Positions 47,460-58,599 of a DNA stretch of 64,000 nt are shown in pieces (positions within the stretch are counted from its first letter, which is position 1; each line of letters starts with the position of its first letter). The position numbers and the translations under genes are program-made. The notes beneath the pieces are model-generated. The model saw nothing but the letters and a program-made list of their open reading frames with translations. It was not told the origin of the DNA and did not search any database. The DNA comes from Mytilisepta virgata (taxonomy: Eukaryota; Mollusca; Bivalvia; Mytilida; Mytilidae): contig CM051512.1 of the NCBI GenBank assembly GCA_028015205.1, positions 8,740,255 to 8,804,254 of the forward strand, written 5' to 3'.

Positions 47460-49130
47460 TCATAGTTTACTTTTATTTCCTTTATGTTATAATTTTAGTT
47501 AAATCTTGCTCTATTTACTATTCTGTTGTGACATATTTATCCTACTTCAGACGTATTCCTCAGAATTTCTTTTGTCCATGTAGGGGTATATTTCAATGTC
47601 AACTTTATATCTTGCTCTCTTTCTTTCCTTCATTTATAATTTAAAGTGTCGGTAACAGAAAAGGTCTATAAACATGACAAATAGACAACTCTGATATAAC
47701 AACACCACACCTCCGTCTAAGTACAACATAAAAAGGGTAAAACAAAAGACTCCTGATCATATTTCTTTATAAGCTAGCCAAACCAAATTAATCTTTAATT
47801 CTTTGGATTTTACCGTTACAACTTTTTGACTATGTAAATTTTAGGAAAATAAAATATGCCGCTTCATTTTGCAATTCTCCCCAAATTCATTATTTTTCAA
47901 AATATAAAAATAAAAAGTGTTCGCCCGCTCCTAAAATTTGGTTAAAACTGGGATTTCCCCCACCTTTTGCAATGTTTTGGTTAAAATATTTGTGCCGCAT
48001 CTAAATTTGATTTTTGTCCGAAAAAACTACTCCTCAAGTAAAAAAAATAAATTAAAATTTCGCTCGCTCGCACCTTTTTTGCCATAAAAAAATCCAAAGA
48101 ACTAAAAATCAATTTGGTGTGGCCTAAGCTTACATTTTTCAAATGTATTATCCTTGAATAAAAATATTCCCATGCCGACGTACCATCTCTCTTACTACTG
48201 TACATTTTACAGTTTCTACTCTTGTAGCGAAGCTACTCTCAGGAGTTTAGTTTATATAATCTGTGATAACATTTATCTTTCATAACGGCAATATGTCAAT
48301 CACTGGATAAAAAATGGGTGGTAGTATTATGACTCAGACCAAAACTGATTTGCAGTTTTTTCGCAATGTACTAATTTCACGACCTATTGTTAGCATTAAG
48401 TACCTTGGCATTATAATTTATTTCCCATATATTTATAATATTGATGAAGACGAGTGTCTGTTCGTTTGGAAGACCTCACACATTATCGGTAGTTTTTATG
48501 AAGATTTGATGTATTTGCAGATATCGTAATAATATTGTCTTTGAATTGAGGAAATACAAGTTTTTTTTATTCATTTTCAGTTTCGATATGATATTACTGC
48601 AATCATCGAAATTAAAATTCAGATGTAGATCAACTCAAATTTTAAGAAATCATATTAATTACAATGAACAATGTTTTCACAAGTGCTATTTAATTTGAAC
48701 CTCAACAACACGTAAAATTGTATTTACTTTTTAAGGAACCCCCTCCAGTTTTGGCTGACTTATTCATATGTAAATATTTTTGTATCACTAAATTTAACAG
48801 GGCAATGCAAGGAGCGAACAACAAAACAACAATATTTAAAGAAGCGGAATCTGATTTCAACCAAGATTTAAAGAAAGATTCTTGCTGATCATTTATTCTC
48901 CTAGTATTCTGTTTAGGTTCGTCCTATGCGTTGTCCCTGGTATTTTCTTTATATTCGACATTCTTTCTTCAGTTTTTCGTTTTTTATTAACAAGATGAAC
49001 TTCTCATACGAATCTTATCACCGGGGAATAACGGTTGTTTATCTGCCTAACAAGTGTATGATAACCTTGGTCATTTTGATTTTTGTTTTTTTGTTTTTTT
49101 GTTTTTTTGTTTTTGTCTTTTTTTTTGTTT
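47460..49130. other. AT-rich intergenic DNA with low-complexity T tract
   Basis: No supported gene. A TTTTTTTG-repeat tract lies at 49080-49135, just before the family C repeat. Confidence 0.5.
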
Positions 49131-49139
49131 TTTTTTTAA

Positions 49140-49260
49140 TTTGCTCTTCAACCTTTTAGATTGTTGTTTTGGTTTTCAACATTTTAGACGTTGAGCACAA
49201 CTGATGAGTCGTAAGTCGAAGAAATGAGCACATCTTATGCATCAAAACTGGTATAAAAAA
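49140..49260 (+). repeat. Family C dispersed repeat with hammerhead motif, second copy
   Basis: TTTGCTCTTCAACCTTTTAG-ATTGTTGTTTTGGTTTTCAA-CATTTTAGACGTTGAGCACAA matches 1510-1573 closely, then continues into the ribozyme-like core and ATCAAAACTGGTAT. Confidence 0.7.
49195..49240 (+). ncRNA. Hammerhead motif, family C, helix II disrupted
   Basis: GCACAA, intact CTGATGA, GTC-GTAA-GTC (the GAC partner is lost), GAA with an insertion, ATGAGCACAT, C, then TTATGC. Helix I keeps 5 of 6 pairs. Inactive as it stands. Confidence 0.5.
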
Positions 49261-50294
49261 AATACAAACAAATTAATAATGTTTATCATCTCCATAAATA
49301 CATAGATTAATAAGTTTAATCCACTTAAAATCTCGTTCGGATTCTTTTTGTTCTTTACAATAAGCTTTTAACCTTTCTTAATTTGACATTTTGCCATCTT
49401 CCGTTGTAAGTGATTATCTTTGTAATGTATTTTTGGAAAGATTATAAATCTGAGAAATTTGTTTAAACCATCAATAAAGCAAACGATTGTAAATCCCGCA
49501 ATCAGTAGTAATTACAATGCAAATTTTCCATTCAAAATGAATCAGAAAGAGCAAATTTGTCCGTCTGCCAATGAGGCGAGGTGAGCCCCGAAGACATAGC
49601 TGTCTTTTTCATTAGAGAAGTTACGAAGAGTTATGCTATCATTCGGCATACCTCTTTTCAATCCGCCCAGAAACCAAAACAATGCCAGTTACGCAAATGC
49701 ACTAGTAAATGCAACATGACAAAGGAAATAAACAAAATCCAATTACATTGAAACTATTTTTTGCATATTATTGATTATTTTTGAATAATTTGATATAAGA
49801 TAATATTACTCGTCTTCTGATTGGTTAACTTTTTTGTCTAACTCCAGATAGATTTTCGTTCCACTGTGACTATAAAGCTTGCCTTAAAACAAAAATCATT
49901 AATTATAGGGATTAATTATAATATTTTTTTTGGTCTAATCAAAATAACCCCAATGCACATGGTATACTTTAATAATAACGCGCGTCATTGGTTATATCGT
50001 CAGTACCATGTGACTGAAGCTATTTCTTCATACTGACAAAGATCTGTTGATAAATAACGAGTACTGTTTGTATAAGAAATACACTTACCATGGATATCTA
50101 ACCAACAGTAAAGCAGCATAACAGAATGTTTCAAGAGTTCGAATCATCTCAATCTATAGATGTTTACTTGAAAATCCACCGTATCTTACTCACCGGTATT
50201 ATGGCGGTAGCTTTCCGGAGCACATGATGTCAATCTGATATTTTTCTGGTTGTTCATATTGCTAGTGCCTTATAGTGCCTGTGCTTTTTTGTCC

Positions 50295-50570
50295 TTTGAG
50301 TAAATATAGAATAGAGAATGCAAACAGGAAATATGTCAAAGAGACAACAACCCGACCAAAGAGCAGAAAACAGGCCTAGGCCACCAATGGATTTTCAATG
50401 TAGCGAGAAAATCCCGCACCCGGAAGCGGGCTTCAGCTGGCTCCTAAACAATAATGCATACTAGTTCTGCGAAACGGACGCCACACTAAACTCCGAAACA
50501 TACAAATGAACCAAAATTTAAAAAAAAACACACAAGACTAACAAAGGCTAAGGTTGTATCCTTGTAACGG
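50295..50570. repeat. Dispersed mussel-type repeat
   Basis: AAAGAGACAACAACCCGACC, AAGAGCAGAAAACAGGCC, AATCCCGCACCCGGAAGCGG and GGACGCCACACTAAACTCCG. I recognise these phrases as a frequent repeat in Mytilus sequences; recognition is from memory and no search was run. Confidence 0.6.
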
Positions 50571-50819
50571 GAAATTTTCTGTTGTGTTGCATTTTCACGA
50601 ATTTGTCTTGCTTTTAGATTTCAGTCTTATGAATATTTCCCGCTGTCTTGTTGCTTCAGTATTCTTTTGCTGGTATTCTGGTGGTGTAACTGTTTCGACA
50701 TTTTCAAAGTCAACAATACCGACAAACATACAAATATACAAGGTATTGAAAGTCAACTTTGATGCTTTTTCAGATATCATCCCCAAATCATATCTATCTA
50801 CTTTGTAAGAAAGGGTAGG

Positions 50820-51030
50820 AATATTGTCAAAAAATTGTCAAAAGAGGGGAAGTCCGTGGACAAAAAGCACAACCCGGAACATCAAAACAACGACAAAGGA
50901 CAAAGTAACAAAAAACACAAAAAAAATACACAAAGGTACACACAGAAACGAGCAGGACAAACCCCACCAAAAACCGGGGGTGAACTCGGGTACTCTGGAA
51001 GGGTGAGCAGTTCCTTCTTCTTGCCAGACA
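50820..51030. repeat. Dispersed A-rich repeat fragment
   Basis: GTGGACAAAAAGCACAAC ... ACGAGCAGGACAAACCCCAC ... GAACTCGGGTACTCTGGAAG. Shares its end with 44820-44845. The Lys/Gln-rich frames over it are not credible proteins. Confidence 0.5.
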
Positions 51031-51793
51031 CCATAGAGAATTAATATAACATCATGTCATGTGAATATAAAGCATGTGAGCCTGGCTGCATGTTTTTATT
51101 ATTGTCTCCAATCTCTTGCTCACATTATTTTGTTATTATTTATTTATGACTTTCTTCCTCGTATATATTTTTTGCATTTCAATATGTCCAGCTGTTCAAT
51201 CCTCATCTACTTAATTAATAGAATTAATAGAAGTTCTATTACATTGACCATAAATAAAACTAATTATATTAAATCGTGTTTTGTTGCTGTGATTATCAAC
51301 AAAATCAACACTTTACTAATAACATAAACACTTTAGCAAGCACTTGTTGGTCAGTTTTCATTATCTTCATGTGATTTACAATCTCAAAAACTCTTTAACG
51401 TTCTTCGTTTAATTGCTGATAACTTATCTTCTGAATGACGGTTAAAGAATGTATATTCAATTATAAATGAAAATGCATATCTTTAATATTTTGCGCATTT
51501 GAACTTAATTTCCAAAACAACCAATGTCTGGAAAAGAAAATAGTTCAGGGTACCTGGGTTGCCATCCGTTCTAATTTTTTTCATTTGAATATGTTTTTCT
51601 AGAACATACTAAACAGTCATATTATTATATATCTCATAGTTTATCTGATAAACTACCTGGGGTGTTTGGGTATCCTCTGCATTTGTATTCTTACTGGAAA
51701 GTTATCGGGAAGCAAATGTATATATCGTCGTCGCTTTGTCTGTCCGACAAAAATAAGTGGTTTCCAGATGACAACTTCAAAAGTTTGCCACTA

Positions 51794-51812
51794 GGGGGGG
51801 GGGGGGGGGGGG
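51794..51812. repeat. Poly-G tract
   Basis: An uninterrupted run of about 19 G on the plus strand. Confidence 0.85.
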
Positions 51813-51892
51813 AGACTAGCAGTTCGGATCCCCACCTATTTTCTTCTTTGTCATCATAATAGTTATGTTGTTAGTCACTGGGGACAAACGAA

Positions 51893-51928
51893 CCCCCCCC
51901 CCCCCCACACACACACACACACACACAC
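51893..51928. repeat. (C)n(CA)n tract
   Basis: About 13 C followed by about 11 CA dinucleotides. Confidence 0.9.
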
Positions 51929-52989
51929 CTCCGTATGATAAATGTTCAAATATTCCCATTCCCTACACCATACAGGTCTTGTTTGTCACAATGAGAGGAA
52001 TTAAGTTACATGTATATATTTTTTAGTTCCGTTGTGGTAATCCCCATCCCCACAATTTTACAAATTTTACGCTTGAAAATTGTTGAGATCACTGAACCAT
52101 ATATATTCTACATTTCTTATAAAAAGATAAATTATATATTTCATTTGTCTCGGAGGTTAATTCACACCCTCCATTTGATATGTGCTAAGAAATCTTGAAA
52201 ATGGTTGAGATCCCTATCCCTTAACAATTTTTTATATTGAAAGAATTAAATCATATATTTATTGATCCCTGTTGGGGGATATTCCATCCTCTCCATTTTA
52301 TAAATGTTCAGATATCTGAAAAGGTTTAAGACCCCCATTTTTAAACTATATGTATTCTTATGTATTATTACAAGATACTTTGTAATACCCTAAAGAATTT
52401 CGTATCAAATTTTGTCGGCTTTTAACATCTTTGGAATGTATATAGCGACGAAAATACATATTGCCATCAAAATTCGTTTCGTAGAGAGTTAATTTCTTAA
52501 ACTTTAAAATTTTTTAAAATTGTAATTACAAGGCAATATCGTAAATGAACAGGTCTTATTATCTAGTTTCAGCTTTCTTTGATCATCGTTCTACGGTGAC
52601 AAGGGTGGTATATATATAGATACCATTTATATCATGCTTAGTAGCATATCAACTCCAAGATATTCCCTGCATGATATTATCGGGAAGATACGCAATTATA
52701 TAACTACAATTATTTCCCTGGTGGAATAATTATATAAATTTACAGGGTTCAACGAGACTAAAGGGGTTTGTTCAGTCAAATATTCCACATGGGAAATATT
52801 TTTCAATTAGTACACAAGGAGTTTTAGATGATATCGCACTAACATAAAGGGAAGAACATTTCGTTGTTTTAGCAGCATTCGTTAACGTTGTGGTATACTT
52901 TGATAGTTATAGTGAAGTATTTGGTAGATTAATGATTGACAACAAATCCATACAAACTCATGCACTTGACAGAAAGAGGACAAATATAC

Positions 52990-53440
52990 CTGCTTCCCGA
53001 TCACTGCGACTACTATAATATTTGATTCCCAGACCAACTCGACCAACACCCGACCTCTACATCACCACATTCGATCACTTCTCGATCTCTACTCGACCAT
53101 CGGGAAGCTAACGGGCATTAGTCGAATATAGGCTGAGATAATCGAATACTGATCGGCAATATATTTGCTATCCCGACAAAACTCGATCTCTACACGATCC
53201 TTTTCCGATCAATTCGACTGCTACTCGACGAATACCCGATCTCTTTTCGAGTGCCTGGCTTCTCGATCCCCAATTGAATTTTTTTGACATGTCAAAAATT
53301 GTCGGGTAGAAAGTCGGAGCAATGCCGAGCAAGGTAGACCACACCGAATATTCTTGTCGAGCGAGTCAGACCAGTCTCCCGATCGCTTAATCTGTCTTGG
53401 TCGGGCTTGATCGAGTTGATCTGATCGGCAGTGTGAACAT
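52990..53440. repeat. TCGA/CGAT-rich segment with a central palindrome
   Basis: Dense CGATC, TCGAC and TCGAT words (for example CTCGATCTCTACTCGACC, ACTCGATCTCTACACGATCC) in otherwise CpG-poor DNA, with the palindrome TTTTTGACATGTCAAAAA near 53282-53299. No convincing protein on either strand. Probably a young or unmethylated fold-back repeat. Confidence 0.5.
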
Positions 53441-54649
53441 AGCTTAAGGGGCAAACCAAAAATAAGCAATCTATTTGACAGACAAACCTGGGAAGACAAA
53501 TGAACAACCACAATCACAACAAATAAACACTGAAAACTAAAAAAAAATGAAATTATTCTAATGTCAAATAGCACTGCTTTAGAAATTATATATTTATTAC
53601 CAGAATTGGTTAGGGGTGAGGAACGTCAGAGCACACTATATTAAAGTCAGAAATTCCTCCTCGAATTGGCGAAAACAGAAATGCCTAACAACTATGGTTC
53701 TTTAATGTGTTGTCAAGAAACTATGTACACGTTGTATGTTTATATTTATTTTTTAAATAAAGTTATGCAGTGTGCCCTTTTTGTCACTGCCATGGTTACT
53801 AATAACTGTATTATATAGGTCTGCTTTCTTTTTGTTGTCCCAAAAATTCTCGCGTCTACACACGAATCAATGAACAACATCACACCTTAGTCCATTCTAT
53901 ATCACAGAAAAATGAAAAATGAAATACTTCGGACGTCAAATGTCAAAATGCCATTGTAATATCAAGTCCTTTTTAAATTACTCACTGGTTTATTTTGAGA
54001 GTGAAAATATAGGACTGTACTAATTCTAGGAATTCTACTCTTATCGGCGTGGGACTAAGGTACACAAAAAGGACTAGGAACCCTGTTACAAATTTTGTAA
54101 AAAAAAATCATGTCCAATTAGGACACACAGAAATAATTCTTCCTCTACCCGACATACGAAAAATCAATTTTAGAATTATGACTTCCAAACGTTCATTTCA
54201 GTGTTAGAGTTATTTACGATGGAAAAGAATGAGTGAAAAGTTCCATTTTGAAGCAATGATTGAATATATAACAGTAGTCTCATTAAAATACGTTTACCGT
54301 GACGACAATTGCTGAATATACTCAATAGACAGTTAGTTGATAATTATGTAATGGAGCGATATGCCACAACATAATACTTAACTAGAAGTAGACGGAAAAT
54401 ATATAAATGTAGATAAATTAACGCGATAAATTCATTGGCTTGTTGTCTAATGCCAAATGGTATAAATCTCTCCCTAGATATATATGATGATTACAACTAT
54501 CAGCAACGGGACTGGATTAACTATTCAGCAGAGAATGATAGACTTTTCCCACCTTCTTATTTGAGAGCATAACCAATATGCTACAAAAGCGGATACTTGT
54601 TTAAAATTTATTCTTTAAAAAACATACTTTTACATAAATTTCGGAATCT

Positions 54650-54699
54650 ATGGCTTCATTGTTGGTGCTGTTGCTTCCAGTTTTTGGAATATTTTCAAG
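54650..54699 (+). CDS. Possible first coding exon with signal peptide (unrecognised gene, partial)
   Basis: An ATG (TATGG context) opens MASLLVLLLPVFGIFS, a hydrophobic stretch shaped like a signal peptide, and runs into a perfect donor AAG/GTAAGC at 54700. A poly-T tract follows in the putative intron. I could not find a second exon in matching phase (phase 2) nearby, so this may be chance in T-rich DNA. It is the only gene-like signal I see in the distal 32 kb. Confidence 0.22.
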
Positions 54700-54711
54700 G
54701 TAAGCAATATC

Positions 54712-54737
54712 TTTTTTTTTTTTTTTTTTTTTTTTTT
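54712..54737. repeat. Poly-T tract
   Basis: About 26 uninterrupted T directly after the candidate donor site at 54700. Confidence 0.9.
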
Positions 54738-54909
54738 GTTCAAGTTTCTAGACGGTTACAATGTGCTGTTTGTTTCTTAAATTCTAATCTATTGGTTTAA
54801 CATTTAAAGTGTGATGTATTTTTTATTAACAAAACTACGAAATTATAGATTTATGTAATTTAACCAATTATGCATTTAATGTCAATTCTTGATAATATGA
54901 CAGTAATAG

Positions 54910-55065
54910 ATAGTATAATGTCAAAATAACAATCCAAAGATACTAATATTAGATATAATAAATTTATACTATGATGTATACGACGCATTTCAAGGAGTTA
55001 CCTCTCATCAGCAGCATTAAAACCGAAACATTTGGAAGATCAAAACCCAAACTTATTTTAAAAAC
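54910..55065 (-). repeat. Family B hammerhead-bearing dispersed repeat, copy
   Basis: The minus strand runs GGTTTTGATCTTCCAAATG-TTTCGGTTTTAATGCTG, the ribozyme, then ATAGTATAAATTTATTATATC. Same block at 55840-55960 and 37920-38050. Confidence 0.75.
54971..55017 (-). ncRNA. Type I hammerhead ribozyme, family B, one helix I mismatch
   Basis: Minus strand: ATGCTG, CTGATGA, GAGG-TAACT-CCTT, GAA, ATGC-GTC-GTAT, A, CATCAT. The core is intact; helix I has one C/U mismatch, helix II a terminal G-U and helix III one G-U. Confidence 0.7.
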
Positions 55066-55144
55066 AACTCAAAGAAACATTCGTACAACATTTGTTTAGG
55101 CTCACTTATTTTATTATTTTTTTGCGATATTTACATGCTAGGAT

Positions 55145-55369
55145 TTTGAAGCATTTTGTATGCTTATTTCAACAAATCATTTATCATCAGTAATGCTCAA
55201 TACCAAAATATGGAAAACCGATTACACCAAAGGCTGGAAGAGCAGATTTAAACCACACATTGTGACAAGTATTAATTATGGCATGACTAAATCTTTTGAT
55301 AGATATACCTCTGGAGGGATGCTCCAGACATTTCCTGCTTCATATTTTACTGATATTTACGTCGGATAG
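55145..55369 (+). other. Open frame of unknown status
   Basis: After a possible acceptor (ATGCTAG at 55136-55142) a frame of about 75 codons runs to TAG, including NTKIWKTDYTKGWKSR and GMTKSFDRYTSGGMLQ. Composition is more protein-like than its neighbours, but I recognise no family, and its phase does not match the candidate exon at 54650. Confidence 0.15.
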
Positions 55370-55839
55370 ATGCAGTTTTCTATCATTATCAATCTTCAAA
55401 CACAAAGAAAAATGTGTAACTGTCGAAAATCTTAAACTGATAAGAAGCAAACATGTGCCTCGAACATATATAACATAACCTATGTACAGAATTATAAACG
55501 GTTGAAATACATCATATTTTATTGAACATCTATCATATACAGAAGTCTTTGAAGTTTGACATATAACCATTAATTTGAGTTTTAAATAAGATTAAATTTT
55601 ATACCTATACAATTAGGTTGTAAAATTAGCATCGAATAACTTGGCTTTATGTTTAGACAATTCGATACACACATAACATACCAATTTGTGTCTCTAATTC
55701 ATTACATTGGTAATGCTAATGTTTTTATTATATGCTGAGTAAGTTCAAAATTTGGGGAATGGGATTCGACTAAGGAATTCCCACTTGACTTTTGTGCATT
55801 ACCTCAACTAGATGCACACAAATATAGTTGACAAATACT

Positions 55840-55990
55840 AATATTAGATATAGTAAATTTATACTATGCTGTATACGACGCATTTCAAGGGGTTACCTCT
55901 CGTCAGCAGCATTAAAGCCGAAACATTTGGAAGACCAAAAACCAAACTTATTTTAAACAAGAAGTACTTATAACCAAAAATACCGAAATA
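55840..55990 (-). repeat. Family B hammerhead-bearing dispersed repeat, best copy
   Basis: Closely matches 54910-55065 and 37920-38110, including the flanking TTGGTTTTTGGTCTTCC side (minus strand) and ACTATATCTAATATTAGTAT. Confidence 0.78.
55866..55912 (-). ncRNA. Type I hammerhead ribozyme, family B, structurally complete
   Basis: Minus strand: helix I ATGCTG (55912-55907), core CTGACGA (55906-55900; position 7 is variable in hammerheads), helix II GAGG-TAACC-CCTT (G-U, A-U, G-C, G-C), GAA, helix III ATGC-GTC-GTAT (one G-U), cleavage A (55872), helix I partner CAGCAT (55871-55866). All required bases are present. Unlike the 35834 copy, helix III has a 3-nt loop. Confidence 0.8.
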
Positions 55991-57800
55991 GGAAGCAAAA
56001 TTTCAGCTAAGGAGATTTACCATGTGCAATACAAGGAAAGAACCCTTAGTATTTCTATTATTTTTGAATTAGTTCAGGGCGGATTTTACAACTATACGAG
56101 TATGTAATTAAGAACTAAAATTGAACATACACATTAAGGAAATAATATTCTATTCCTGAACATTTTTTAGTGTAAAGCAGAATAATATGAATATTCAACA
56201 TCATTAATTGTTATGCATGAGAGGGATAAGTAAGTGTGCATAAATGTTTGGCCAAAACAAATGAAGAATATTTTGGTACTCTTGTTGTATATATGATTTT
56301 GTGTTACTGTCCAATGGTCGAATTAGATAAAAACAAAATTTCCGACGATTATATTTTGATATTAAAATGACTTTTCGATGACAAAATTAAATCTACATAT
56401 AGGCTAAGCAAACAAAAAGATGGATCCGTGAAACTGAAATATATACGCCGCCTAAGATTTGATTTTATGTGGCCGTAGGGAGTCGGACAACACAGAGATA
56501 TTTTAATGTCTTCTTTGTTTTTTTTTTCTATGTATATTCGATAGATAACATGTTTCCCCCGACTCGCAAATTAATCTACCTGGCTCATTTTGCTTCCATA
56601 ACCATTTGATTTTCACCAAAAGATAATCAAAATGTAGGATACACAAAAAGGATATGCACTGACACAGTGATAGTCTAGGTCTCTTTAATATGCACCGAAC
56701 ACATATCATTGTTTCACAAATATCATATTAACCTTACTTGATTTCGTAAATATTTTCAAAGTTTATAACTGAATTTTTGCCCCAGGATTCATTTCAAAAC
56801 CTTTTTTAATCTGACACTTTTGTGTATAAAGCACGATATAAAATCCAATACAGTATGATTACCAACAATGTATTTGAATCTTTTGCTGGCCAGCTTAAAT
56901 GGTAGCCTCTAGTTACCTTTAATCTGTGTTTTTACTATCCGGAGTTATTAACTTAACATATTTGGCTTAATAACAATTAGGCGAACATGAACCTTATACA
57001 CGTGATATTTGTTATTACACATGGGAAAGAAGTATTCTGAGGGTTGTGGACTGACACATACTTAACATGTTTTGTCTAATAACATGCTGTAGGGCGGACA
57101 TGCACTTCCGACATGGAATTTGTTTCTTTGACAAGAGGAGGATGTGCAAAAGAATTTAAAGACGAGATCAGTATTTCCTGTAAACTTGACGAGTTTACTT
57201 TTCAAAACGTATTGCCAAGTGATAGGCTAATAGTCACTTACTGTCGGAAAACCATACAAAACGCCCTTAATTGAAAATAATCAACATAGTTACAATCAAT
57301 CTACTTTACTTGACAAAATTACACTTGCAATTTCCTATATAAATTGGGTTCAGATGCAAAGAATTGTTCATTATGTACAAATAGTTTAAGTGTTCACTCT
57401 TGTCATATCAGATATGTATATAAATTGTATGGATCATCATTGTCTGATGTTAAGTACAAGAACATGCCTTTGTACAAAAATAAATATAATTAAAAATGAT
57501 AAAAATAGATACTACAGATAACTCAAACAAATAACACATTGGTTTTCTTGTATATTTTTAAATCAAAACATTCAACCAGATTCATGAGGTTTATTATTTT
57601 GTTACAAAATGTGCTAAAAAACTTAGTTGTATTTATACGTTAAGCTGTAATGGTTGTTTCTGAATTTACTTTCTGGCGATTAGTAAATATAGGGCATGAC
57701 ACTGTATAAGTAACCCGGATAGAAAATACGGTATGATAGTAACATCCATGTGAATTCCAACCGACAAATTTAAAAAAAAAAACAAACAAACAAAAAATTC
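55991..57800. other. AT-rich intergenic DNA, no gene seen
   Basis: No supported gene, RNA or clear repeat before the poly-G tract. Confidence 0.5.
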
Positions 57801-57807
57801 ATCGGAA

Positions 57808-57832
57808 GGGGGGGGGGGGGGGGGGTGGGGGT
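57808..57832. repeat. Poly-G tract
   Basis: About 18 uninterrupted G, then TGGGGG. Confidence 0.85.
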
Positions 57833-58475
57833 TGTTCCGAAGTCCTAGGCGGTACCATATGGGGTTCTGTCCCGTGGAGTCAATTATTTCAGGAAAAGAA
57901 CAAAAATTCTATCTGACTTCAAAATAACCATATTTAGTACGTTCATTTTGCAATGATTGGACCATTCTTATGAAAGAACTTTCTATAAATAGTAGTATTA
58001 CATTGTAAGAGCAAAATTTAAATTCACAGAATTCCATGAGACAAAATCATTATGTAAAGTTTAATTCTTATCGAAATTATAAGTCGAAATCAATGTTTTT
58101 GCCTTGAAACCAAAGAATGTACGATATGAACTGAAGTACGTATAGCCTTTTATTTCAAGGTATATCGTTTCTTGTATTTAAAAAAAACCAAAAAAAAATG
58201 GATAACTGGAAAGGTCAACAATAACATACTAATTAATCAAAGCAACCCCAACCTAAAAACGCCGTACAAGAAATAACATAAAAGAGTACAAAACAATCGT
58301 CTAGTGCTTTTAGACCAATCAAATCGCGCCGTTCACATATGCACATCCCTTTTGACCAGTCAGGCGTAACGTTATTTTTAAACTTCTTCGACTGTGCTCA
58401 TTAAATTTTCATAGGTACAGGAAGCTTAAAAATCGAGTATTTACGGAAGAAATAGTGTACATACATTCGTTCTGT

Positions 58476-58541
58476 AAAATCTTCAACTCGTTTTTAAAAT
58501 TCAGCGTCAGACGTGAATTTTAAAAACTGGTTGAAGATTTT
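58476..58541. repeat. Hairpin: 28-bp arms, 10-nt loop
   Basis: Arms 58476-58503 and 58514-58541 are reverse complements with two mismatches (CTCG versus CCAG side). The loop GCGTCAGACG can itself form three pairs. Suited to a fold-back RNA; no evidence of transcription. Confidence 0.8.
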
Positions 58542-58599
58542 CCAGTCTTCACTTTGAACTTGTGTAAGAACCTTTTATTCCATGATTTCCCGATTATCC

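Noticed and set aside
53221..53574. 117-residue minus-strand frame
   Set aside because: It covers the TCGA-rich repeat and an AT-rich flank, with no recognisable domain, and a second frame overlaps it equally.
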